DNA of 64,000 nucleotides from Brachionus koreanus (Eukaryota; Rotifera; Eurotatoria; Ploima; Brachionidae). Positions 48,540 to 59,170 of the stretch are shown here, piece after piece (within the stretch, counting starts at the first letter, position 1; the number at the start of each line of letters is the position of its first letter). The stretch spans positions 1,050,936 to 1,114,935 of the forward strand of contig PJRA01000272.1 of the NCBI GenBank assembly GCA_016987375.1. The letters are read 5' to 3'. The translations under genes and the position numbers were made by a program. Below the pieces are notes generated by a model. The model did not search any database. It was not told the origin of the DNA and worked only from the letters and a program-made list of their open reading frames with translations.

Positions 48540-51500
48540 ATGGATGCCAAAATTTTAGATGATGTAGAATTACTTTCAACACGGGATGAAAATCTAACCA
48601 AATTGGAATGCTTCCTAAAATATTTGAATAGCTTTAAAACACAAAAAGAATTGACTTCGGACAAAACCAGCTTAAAAGCGGCTCTTTTTCTAAACAAGTT
48701 GTCAAATTCAATAAAATTTCAAAAAACGTTGAAAGATTCAAAATTAATAACTCAACATAAGCTAGATGTGATATTCTCAAGCATCTTTGACTACTGCTTT
48801 GAAGGCTGTATTTGTTTTGTAAATAAAAATCAATTTTTGAAAATTAATGATAATAAATCAGATAAAGACTCTAAAATAAAATTTTACTTTATTTTTTATT
48901 TAATTGATGTTGCTAACTATCTTAGTAGAGAATCCAAATTATTCAGCTCTGAATTTCACCAAAAAAATGGAACCAAAGTTTTGCTAAGATATTTATCAGA
49001 CGAGTTTGTTATAGATTGTTTGAACCTAAAATATGACGAAAAAACTCGTGTGAAAACCGGAGTCAAGCTTATCGAGTCACTGATTGAATGTCTTAGAAAC
49101 ATAATCGAACATAGTGACGAAATCAACAAAGAAAAGGATGAGTTAAATATCAAAGATTGTCTAATAAATTTGACAAACCACACTAAAAAGTATTCCAGCA
49201 TTTTAATTTTAAGCTATTTGACCATCATTAGTGTGACAAATGAAAAAGATATGCAAAATTTACAAAGTATCGAATCAATTACTAAAGAAATAGTTGATTT
49301 GATTGGAATGTATACTGGAAAAATGGTCAAACGACGAAAATCTATTCCTGATGATCCTGAAAATAGTGAAGCAGAATATGCTTTTAATCAAGTTCATTTG
49401 AATTTAATTGAGCTGTTAGAATCATTGAATAATATTGCAGTTAATGATAATATGAAATATAAAATTTATCAAGAACATGGTCTTAATAAATACTTAAATC
49501 TAATAATGAAATATGGACAAGAGCAAGAAAAGCATTATGCCACAAAGCTTTTGTGGCAGCTTTGTTTTGATAGTGAAGTAAGCAAAAATATAAATGATGA
49601 TAATGAATTGGTCTAGTCACTTAATCACTTAAGCAGTGAATCAGATGAATTTTTGCGAAGAAATATAGTTGGCATATTTTGGATAAGTAAATTAATATCA
49701 GCTAATTCTGATCAAGATGAATTTAAAATGGGAAATCATTCGGGTTTGACATTTAACAAGTCAGAGTCAAAAGAAGAACATATAATGATCAGTTATAACA
49801 AAGAAAGTAGAGACTTGTGTCTTAAAATTAAAGATGAGTTGGAAAACATAGGTCACAAAGTATGGATTGATGTGCAAGACATTCGTGGTTCATCTTTGGA
49901 ATCTATGGCTAAAGCTATTGAAAACTCAAAATGTGTTCTAATGTGTATGACTGAAAAATATAAAGTTTTTTCTTTTAATTTAATTTTTTTTCTAAATCAT
50001 TAAAATGTCTTGTTATAGCTGAGTCCAAACTGTAGAGCTGAAGCTGAATATGCGTTCAACATTCGAAAACCAATTATTCCCTTATTGATGCAAAAAAATT
50101 ATTCCCCCGATGGATGGTTAGTATAAAAATGGCCTGCTTTATCAGGCATTGTGAATTTTAAAACAAGCAATTAAAATTGAAATAGTTTTTCTTATTGAAA
50201 TAGAATCTACAATTCTGCATTATAATCTCTAAAACAGCTGTCTTACCATAAAAAAATCTTTGACTAAAGGACTTAAGAGATGTTTATTTATTACAAGATA
50301 ATAATTTTCAATACAGGATAAATTTGAGAACAGTTATTTAAAATTAAAATGTTTTTTTTGATATTTATTAAATGTATTATGTTTTTCAAAATTTTAAAAT
50401 TAAAATTTCTTTTCGTATCAGTCTAAAACTTGTTAAAGTAATTCTTGCTAAAGTGAAACGTTCTGTTCCTGAAAAGAGAACGGAACGGAGACTCATTCTA
50501 ATTTCATTCCGTTCCATTTTTTCCGTTCAATCCATAGATATCCTTATAAAAAGTTAATGCCATTTTAAAATTTAAAAAATTATTTTATCTAAAGCAAATT
50601 TAGATAAAATAATTTTTTTATTTTAATGAAGTTAAAAATCAGATTTAATAAAAATAGTAAAACAACTAGAATAAAAAATTTTAAAATTTTAATCTAAACT
50701 ATTCAAAATTAAAAAGTTTTTAAAAAAAATATAAAAAGCGACATAAACTATTTATAAGGAAATTTTATGGAATGGAATAGAATGAGAATGCTTTTTTTTT
50801 AAAGTGCGTTTTTTTACTTTCTTCTTTCAGGGAAAGAACGTTTCACTTTAGCAAGAACCACTTTAGTTCAAAATTATGAGCAATTAAACAATATTTATTT
50901 CCAGTTTCTATGAAAACTCCACAATTCTATGAGTCTGTATGACCAAGTTCATATCAGCTAATACACTTTGAAGTTTAAGACTTACTCAAAAAATTGGCTT
51001 ATTTAATTATTTTTCTTCTTTTTTCAAAAATTCAGAATGGAAACAGATTTTTAATATATTTTCATTTGTTTCTAAATCTTAAATTTAAATAATTTTGACT
51101 TTTTCTGTCTGATTTTGAAAACAAAAAATTTAAAAATGTGCTTTGATCATCATAAATAATTTTGAAAGCAAATTTGAAGAAACTTGCTAATTTAAATTCT
51201 TTTTAAAAGACAAAATTATAGAAATTAACTTTTAAAATAAGTTTTAGTGTTTTAGTGTGGTAAAAATTTTGATGGAAAGATTAATTTATGCATACTCTTA
51301 TTAGAAAGCTTTTGATCAATTATGCTATTGACCAATTATAGTAATATTTTATTTTGACATTTTAAGGCTCGGAATTATATTGGGAGCAAAAATTTTCGTT
51401 AATTTCTCAAAGTATCCATTTGAGGAATGTATGGAAAAATTGAAACTTGAAATAGACGAACAAGAAAGCTGTGAAAAGAAAAAAGTTGAAAATAAAAATG

Positions 51501-51990
51501 ATGAAAATGAAAAAAAACTTATTGATTGGACAAATGAAGTATATTCTCATTTATATAACTTGAAAAAAATAAATATTAATTATTAATTTAAAAATGGTAC
51601 GTTTCTTAATATTTTAGAAAGTTTATTGATTTTACTTTCAATTATTTGGTAGAATTTTAAGAGATTGATTTCAATCAAGCGTAAATAAGAAAATGATTAT
51701 ATTTTTCATTACATTCAAAGCACCTTGATGCATAATAATTATAAAAAAAATATATAAATATTTTATTTTATTCAAAGGATGTTAAAGAGTGGTTTGTTGA
51801 ATCTGGCATACATGTAGACATAGCTTCGCAATTTAATAATTTAAATGGTGAATTGTTGTGTCAATTAATTAAAGTTTATAAAACTTCACCTGAATATTTT
51901 TATTCATCAATAAACAAAGATGGTAAAATTGATTTGAATCACATTTTAATTTTTGCCAACAAATTAGAGAAGCTGGAAAAGCCTGAGTGA
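48540..51990 (+). CDS. TIR-domain protein A (helical repeat - TIR - SAM-like), with in-frame TAG
   Basis: Exons 48540-49964, 50019-50116, 51367-51538 and 51778-51990. The N-terminal 355 residues or so are helical and ARM-like (KKYSSILILSYLTIISV, HYATKLLWQLCFDSEV). A TIR domain follows (EEHIMISYNKESRDLC, HKVWIDVQDIRGSSLESM, VLMCMTEKYK, LSPNCRAEAEYAF, RKPIIPLLM, PDGWLGIILGAKIFVNFS). Aligned by eye to SARM1 TIR, the Glu of NCRAE sits at the catalytic NADase glutamate. A C-terminal SAM-like exon (DVKEWFVESGIHVDIASQFN) ends the protein. An in-frame TAG at 49614-49616 separates the helical part from the TIR; see findings. The start could also be 48474, adding a hydrophobic leader. Donor GTTTTT after exon 1 is weak but fits the alignment. 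Confidence 0.8.
50442..50857. repeat. Foldback/MITE-like element in TIR A intron
   Basis: Ends at 50442-50464 and 50835-50857 are perfect 23-nt inverted repeats (TTCTTGCTAAAGTGAAACGT core). The pairing continues imperfectly inward, with a second inner pair (CATTCTAATTTCATTCCGTTCC near 50494 against GGAATGGAATAGAATGAGAATG near 50768, wrongly paired at a few bases). It lies in the 1.25-kb intron between TIR exons 2 and 3. No coding capacity. Confidence 0.7.
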
Positions 51991-52052
51991 GATTTATTTC
52001 ATATACAAACAAAAACTTTTTTCTCATTATATACTTGTTTTTTATTATTTCG

Positions 52053-54416
52053 ATGAAGAAAATAAAAAATCTTATTCATAATTCTACTGTTAATAAAACA
52101 TCTATTAGAGAAACTAAAAATATTAACAACTCGAAAAGAAATTTTATTCTAGCAACACTCAAGTCTCAAGTCAACAATAAATTACATACAGAAGGTTTCA
52201 CTGATGGTGACCTAGAGACTCATCTACGGATTCAAATTGAAGAAATTTCATCAAACGCTAATCTGCATAAATTTGTAAATTCAGAGACCAGGTTAGAAAA
52301 AGCACTTAATTTTTACAGATGCTTGACCCCTCAATTTTTGGCCAAAAATTCTTTAATCTCTCTGTTCGAGTATTCGAAAACAATTTACTATTTTAAGCTT
52401 TTGTACTCTATGCTCAAAGATGGTACCAAAACATATTTTAAAGAGTTAAATGGAAGACTCTTGAACAAGCATGGGCCAATGTGTATTGAAAGCGACAAAA
52501 AAAATTGTAAAAGAAAAGCTCAAATGTTTATGACGTTGACTCAGATATTTACCACTTTAAGTTACTATTCAAGAATATTTAGAAAACTTTTTGTAGCAAA
52601 TCATGAAAATTGCGTACTAGACGTAATTACTGACAAAAATACTCTTTTAGATTGCATAAATATAATTAATCAAGATAAAATTTGCTCCAAAGATGTGTCA
52701 ATTTTTTTGAAAAATTCAATAGAATTAATGGGTAATTTGAAAAAGACCGTAAACATAGACACAAGAAAATTGGATAAAGTATGCTTAGCTATAATGAAAT
52801 TGAGCAAAAAAACTGATCATCATTTGGTTATGTCCTATATGTTCGTTTCGAAATATTCTAGAATTCCAGACAGTTTTAGTAAAAATTTATTCATAGATCA
52901 ACTATTCTTTGAAATGGAGATGGCAGTCAGTTGTTCGGAAACCGAAAAAAGCTATCCAATTTATTTTGATTCTTCGCGAAAAGCTGCAATAACTTTGTTA
53001 TCAGCCAAAAATTTACATCTCAATCTAATTGAGCTTTTAGACACGCTATTTTTTTTAATGAATGATGAAGAAAATGAGGAATGTATTCTTAAGAACGACT
53101 TTCAAAGATGCATGAAAACTATTTTGATGATTGGAACTGATTATGAGGCCGAATATGCGGCACGCATTTTTTTTCAAATGTCTTTTTTTGAAAATTTTAA
53201 ATTTGAAGATGAGAGAATTTTAAATATAGTTAAAAAAATTATCATTTACCAATATCCTAACAAAAATTTAATTAGATATTGCGAAGGAATTGTTTGGATG
53301 GCAGAAAAAGATATGAATATTAAAAGACTGGCTAGTATAAGCACAGAGTCAAATTTGAAAAAAAAAATTTTCATTTGTTACGATTTATGTGCTACCAGAG
53401 TTTGTTTCGAGTTTTCGAGTTTATTGAAGAATAATGGATTTTTAGTGTGGTTTAAGTATGCTGAAGATTATTCAATGGAAGAGTCACTTCTTGCTATCAA
53501 AACAAGTGATATTGTCTTACTAGGTATCTATTTAAAATTTTTATTTTTATTATTATTATTATTATTATTATCAAAGTAGTTTTCAAGTAATTGAGTAAAA
53601 AACCCTAGATAAATTTCAATTATCTATTTAATTAAAAATTTAACGAAAATTTTCATTTAATTAATTTTTTAAAAAAATTCTATTTATTGTATTTCGTGTA
53701 TTTCATTGCTAATTTTTATAATTTTTTTTTAAATTAAATTCTTAAATGACAAAATAAACAAAGAGCATTGAATTTTTTAAAATAATCGTTTTTCGTGACA
53801 TTTCTTCTTAATTTCAAAAAACATAACAAATTTTATTTCTTAAATTTTTGTACTAAGTTAAACTACATAATTTTTTAATGTGTGATTGCATACTATCTCA
53901 TGATTCGAATTTTGACTTCAAATTATTAATCTACAAAAAAGAAGGAAATCCAAAATTTTAAGATGTGATTCAAAAAATATTAAACTAAAAACAATTTGAC
54001 CACCTCCTTAAATATTGCCTTTCTTGGGTTATCATATTTTTAAATCATGTTTATTTGAAATTTCGATTTTATTTTTGTAATTTAGATTTTAATTTCTTAT
54101 TTTAATTTAAGCTTTGAGCAACGAGCTATGTATTAATTTGAATTGTAGAGCTGAATATGAATATATGGTTCAAATGAAAATAAAAGTCATACCAGTAATA
54201 GTTGATAATAACTTTCAACCTAAATATTGGTATTTTATTTTATTTTATATTTAAAGAAAGAAGTTAATATTAGTTTTTAGGGTAAAAAGCCAAGTGCCTT
54301 ATCAACAAGGACTAGAATTTCATAGTTTATCAAAGGAAGATCAAGAAAAAAATTTGATAGATTCTATTAATAAAGTTTTTAAGAAATCACCTTTAACTGA
54401 CGATGAGGAAATCTAA
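52053..54416 (+). CDS. TIR-domain protein B (helical repeat - TIR)
   Basis: Starts 62 nt after the stop of gene A, same strand. Exons 52053-53523, 54112-54229 and 54281-54416 give about 574 aa. The N-terminal 440 residues are helical and weakly similar in layout to gene A (HLNLIELLDTLFFLM against HLNLIELLESLNNIA; EAEYAARIFFQMSFF against KHYATKLLWQLCF). The TIR domain reads KKIFICYDLCATRVCFEF, GFLVWFKYAEDYSMEESL, IVLLALSNEL, NLNCRAEYEYMVQ and KVIPVIV, and keeps the NCRAE glutamate. The BB-loop region and the final strand are divergent (QVPYQQGLEFHSLSK instead of LGIILGAKIFVNFS). There is no SAM-like exon; it ends in an acidic tail. The ATG at 52053 is the first in frame. Intron 1 carries an ATT microsatellite. 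Confidence 0.8.
53524..54111. other. TIR B intron 1 with ATT microsatellite
   Basis: 588-nt intron, AT-rich, with an (ATT)n run at about 53548-53573; nothing else seen. Confidence 0.6.
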
Positions 54417-56011
54417 ATCAAAAAATCTCAAAATTATAAAAATTTTAATTCGAATCAAATATTCAAATATCTAAAGGAAACTCAAATATTTAAATTAAGA
54501 AAATTCAATTTATTTTTCACACTTATTAATTCAATACAAATTTTTAATCTTTATATTTTTATTAAAAAAAAATTAAATTAGTGAAAAGAATTTTAAATTA
54601 ACTAAACATTAAACATTTTATTTTTTTCAGATTAAAATTGCATTACATAAAAATCTAATTTTGTATATGACAAGCTTTTTTTCTATTCATTATTTTGAAA
54701 CTTTGAAATTACGTTGTTTTATTCAAACTCAGTACTTAAGTATGTTAAAATTTAAGATATTATTATATGATAATTATTTCCAAGAATAAAAAAGAAAAAA
54801 AAACCTACCATTTTTTGTTTTATTGCTTAGATTTGGAACACTGAAGTTGAAATTTTTCAAAATTTTCCTACCAGGTAATCAAGATGTAAATTAAAAAACT
54901 TGATCCACAATTGTTAAAATTAGCGATTTTTGAAAATTGATTTTTTTAAACTGTTTTGCTAAAATAAATCGCTCTAAACTTCACCCTTCATAGATTTTTT
55001 AAGTTTTTACTTTGATTTTTTCTGCTTTTACAATTTATTATTTTTAATCTAAAATTATTTCTATTAATAATTTTTTATTGTTTTTTTTTGCCATCATTTA
55101 ACGTACTGACACAATAAACTATATTTTACTGACATAAAAGGCTAGATTTTCTGACAAAAAAAATACATTAGATGAAAATCAAAAATTTAAAAATATTTTC
55201 ATTTTGCCTAAAAATTAAATTAAATATAGAAAATTTTTTGTCTTTTGAAAAGTTTAAATTTTCTATAAATCAATCCTAAACACAAAAGACTTGGCTTGTA
55301 TATAAAAAAATAATTCAAAAGCAAAAAATAACATTAAATTAATATTTTTTTGGAGCATTTTATTAATAAAAATTAGAGAAGCAATATAAAATTTCAGATA
55401 TAATTTGAAATCCATCGTTTTAAAGACAATGTCCAGCTTTACAAAGTAAAACAGAGAGCAACCGAATTGATAAAAATATAAGTTACTTGAGCTATAGATA
55501 GCATGTAATACTTCAAAATTAAAGCTTCACATTTAAAGCTTTTTATAAAAAAGAAACAATTGATCAAGATGTGCCAGAAAATAATTTTGGTTAAAGGAAA
55601 AATCAACTTTATAACGAATCCAGTTGTAAATGTATAGAAGGCTATCAATTATTAAATCGTTCAGAATATATTTTTTTTAGATTAATGTCTAATATTATTA
55701 TTATTAAATTTTGTGTAAATTCGCTAAATTTAATATTCAGTTTAAACTTATTCCTTTTTTTTTTTAAATAAAAGTTTTTAAATGATAAAAATTATTTTTA
55801 TTTCTTCTCTATTCCAAAAAATTAAATAGAATTTAAAAATCAAGATTACATTTTGAGATTTATTTTTTATTAATTTAAATTAAATAAAGTTAAATTTTAG
55901 TATAAAAACTTTTTATTTAGACATTTTTTCTTAAGTCATTATTAAAAAATAAAAAACATTTAAAACTAGAAAATCATTAAGTTATTGAATAACCCATTCG
56001 AAAAATGTGTT
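54417..56011. other. Intergenic, TIR B to thymosin
   Basis: AT-rich convergent interval. A 69-codon hydrophobic frame at 55439-55648 (minus) lacks family or splice support. Nothing else. Confidence 0.4.
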
Positions 56012-56341
56012 CTAGATTTCGCTTTCAGCTTTGTTTCTCTTTTCATTTTCAATCGCTTTAAATAAATACTAATGTTAGAAATTTTTTAATACTAAGAAAA
56101 AATTCGATAACCTACCTTCCTTATCAGGCAAAACAATTTTCTCTTGAGTAATTGTCGGCTTTAATTTATTTTTGTCGAATGTCTCAACACCATTCACCAA
56201 ACTTATATGCTTTTTCTCTGATTCTATATCCTCTTTGGATGGCAAATTAATCTTTTCCGAAACTTGAACATGCTTCAATGCATTCGTCTCAAACTTGGCC
56301 ATTTCTTCAATGATTGCTTGGTTTGATTTAACTTCGCTCAT
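56012..56341 (-). CDS. Beta-thymosin with two actin-binding repeats
   Basis: Small cytosolic actin-monomer-binding protein, 89 aa, exons 56116-56341 and 56012-56055. Two thymosin/WH2 repeats are visible. Repeat 1 is MAKFETNALKHVQVSEKINL with LPSKEDIESEK; repeat 2 is FDKNKLKPTITQEKIVLPDK with EAIENEKRNKAESEI. The LPxKE-IExEK signature is split by the intron in repeat 2. Repeat 1 has KHVQVSEK in place of LKxTxTQEK, the actin-contacting segment, so the two repeats may differ in affinity. Two or more repeats in one protein are typical of invertebrates (vertebrate forms have one). The start at 56341 gives MSEVKSNQAIIEEMAKFE; the upstream codons lack another ATG. Confidence 0.9.
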
Positions 56342-59170
56342 TTTCAACTATCTAAATATTTCTTAGTTTTAATTTATAAGAATTTGGCGCAGTTTATTTT
56401 CTTATTTATAGTCTAGAAAGAAAAAATCAATTGGCTAGAGCTTATAATTCAGCCTTCCAAACTAAAATCGAACTTTTCATCAACCCAAATTATGTCTGTA
56501 TTAAAATAAATTCAGTTTTGGCGAACAATATCCATACAAATTTGTTTATTTATTAAAATATTAAATATCTTGCTCCATGTTAATTGTTTTTCAGTAATTT
56601 TTTATTCTATTATATTCTTTTTGACTTAACTAGAAAACATAATAAATCCCTTGATTAAACTTCTGACCAAAATAGAAAATTATTCAGATAAATAAAAATA
56701 GAATTCTAATCAATCCTCAATCAATTTATCTACATTCAACTGAAATATTCAACTGAAACATGATCTAGACTTAAATTAGACGCCTAGACTAATGAACCAA
56801 AGTTCAGATTTTTCTACTACAAATGTATCCAATTAAAAGTAAATTTTTTTTAACAAAACTTATATTTTCCTCTGATCAAAAACATATGATAAATTTAGAG
56901 GCTATTGCTATTTAATAGTCTATTAATACATTTAAGAGATAAACTTAACTTTTACACATAATCAGTTGGAATTTGATAGAAATATGTTAAAATAAACAGA
57001 AAATCATTGATGATAAATGTTTACTCTTTATTGAAAATAACAACAAGTCTACAAACTAGAAAGTGTTTGACCTAGGAAATTAATAATAATTTTTGTTTTA
57101 GTATGAGATCCGATAGGATATAGCTTATTTTTTTAAATAAATCACTTTGGAATTAAAAAATCTAAAAGCAATAAACGAGTTAACAATATTAGAAGTTGAG
57201 AGCATCAATTTATAATATATGGCTGATATAAAAAAAATATTATTTGATGATTTGAATTTAAAACTTGCTTCAAATTTTTTAAAAATATTAACATTCTTTC
57301 AAAAAATAATTTATTCTTTTTTTAAAACGTTTGAATATTTTTATAGCTGTCTTCAATTTAAATTAATTGCGAAGTTTTCATTTCAAAATCTTTAGCCACT
57401 TTTTGTTTTTTATTAGATGAACATATTTATCTAGTTAAAAATCTATCAAAAAAAAGCACCAAAGATTAGTAATTTTATTTTAGTTTCTCATTTTTGAAGC
57501 AATTAAAAATAAAACAATAAATATTTGCATTTTTTATTAGCATTATTTGAATTTATTTCTGATTAAAAAATATTCACATTGTTTGGTATAATTTAACTTA
57601 TAGTTTTAACAAATTAAGTACAAACAAGAATTTTTTAAAATAATTCCACTTAATCATTTTATAATGAATTATAAAATTACTAAGATTATTGAACCAGAGT
57701 TATTTAAAAGTCACAAGTATCAAGCCAAAACCATCTCAAAGAATTAAATTTAATTTTTTTATTTTTCTAAAAATCAATGTAAATTCATTTCTCATAAATA
57801 ATATCAAATTTAATTTTATAATTAAAAGAATAAAGAAATAAAAAATACTTTATTTCGTGGATATTGTAAAATGTATTTCTCATTAGATCTTCATTTTATG
57901 GCTGTTTTACTAAAGTGTGTTGACCAGCAGAAAACAAGTTTAAATCAAAGTCAATTTCGATAATTATACAAAATTTATTATCATTATTTTCTTTTTTTTT
58001 TTTGATAATAATTTAAAATTTAAACAAATTTTAAGGCCAAACTTGGACTTTAATTTTTGGACTTTTAAAAAACTCTGGATTGATAAGATTAAAAAATTGA
58101 CTCGATTAATGCATCTTATTTATAAAAGAAAAATTAAAATTTTTTTAAATTTAAAATAGAATTTTCAATGAAAAAATTAATGATTTTCAAAAATTTTTTT
58201 CTAATTAAAATTAAATAATAAAATTACAAAAATTTGCGAATTTTAATTGCAACCAAAAAAATAATTAAAAGATAATTTTCTTAGATGTCAAAAATTTTTC
58301 CATCATATAAATGTTAATTGATATTCATTAAAAAATAGTTTTCATACTTTTGAAATAAAATTTTTGAATGATTTTTAAATTTTCTTAAATTTTGAGTTAT
58401 TTTTAATATCTACGCCCATCTGAAAAATGATAACAATAAATGTTGCTATTCTTGACTAAATTCAAAACTTTTCAATGGTAAATACAGTCATTGCTTTTCT
58501 TAAAGTATTTTTCTGAACGTTCCTGAATATTCATGAACCATCAATTTAGTTAAGATTAATTAGTGTCGAGTCAATGCTTTTAATATGAAATTGAAATTTT
58601 TATTACATGTTCAATCATACATACAGATCACAGCAACCACTAGAAGCTGATGTGACTGTTCAAAATGAATTTGATAGAAATGAAGCATGTAGCCGGTATA
58701 AAAGCAAGCAAAAACCGTGATATTTTTGTCTGAGTAATCAAATAAATATAAGAGAAAAACAGCTAGCAATGATAGAAAGAAACCTTTAGATCCAAAAAAA
58801 AATTATTACATAGATCAGTTGTGCTTGAAAAAAAAAGAATTTTGAAACATTTCGCTTGATAGTGAAAATCTTAAATTCAAATAACAAATCAGATTTATTT
58901 TGCAAGCTTATACTTGAATTTTGAGGAATTTTTGAAGATTTTTTGAATAATTTAAAATTTACATGGATTTTTAACAATTTATTTAAATCATATTTTCTTC
59001 AGATTAAAAAAAAAGTTTATTTATAACAAAATTAAAAAAAAAGATTCTCAAATCTTCTTATTTTTTTATATACATTTTTTTCTATTGAGCATATATCAAA
59101 TATTTTAATTTCAAAATTTATTTTTATTATTTTCAAAAATTTCTTATTAATAACATAATATTTAAATCAT
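56342..59170. other. Intergenic, thymosin to Treslin-like gene
   Basis: About 2.8 kb of AT-rich sequence without supportable genes, apart from a 37-codon candidate ORF at 58607-58720. Confidence 0.4.
58607..58720 (+). other. Candidate 37-aa ORF, unidentified
   Basis: ATG at 58607 to TGA at 58718; begins MFNHTYRSQQPLEADVTVQN and ends in a basic tail. The patch is clearly less AT-rich than its surroundings. No signal peptide, family or splice partner recognised; could be a repeat relic. Confidence 0.25.

Noticed and set aside
55439..55648. 69-codon hydrophobic minus-strand frame
   Set aside because: No homology, no exon context; AT-rich sequence readily yields Phe/Ile/Leu-rich frames.
58786..58977. 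63-codon minus-strand frame
   Set aside because: Low-complexity Lys/Phe/Ile content and no partner exons.
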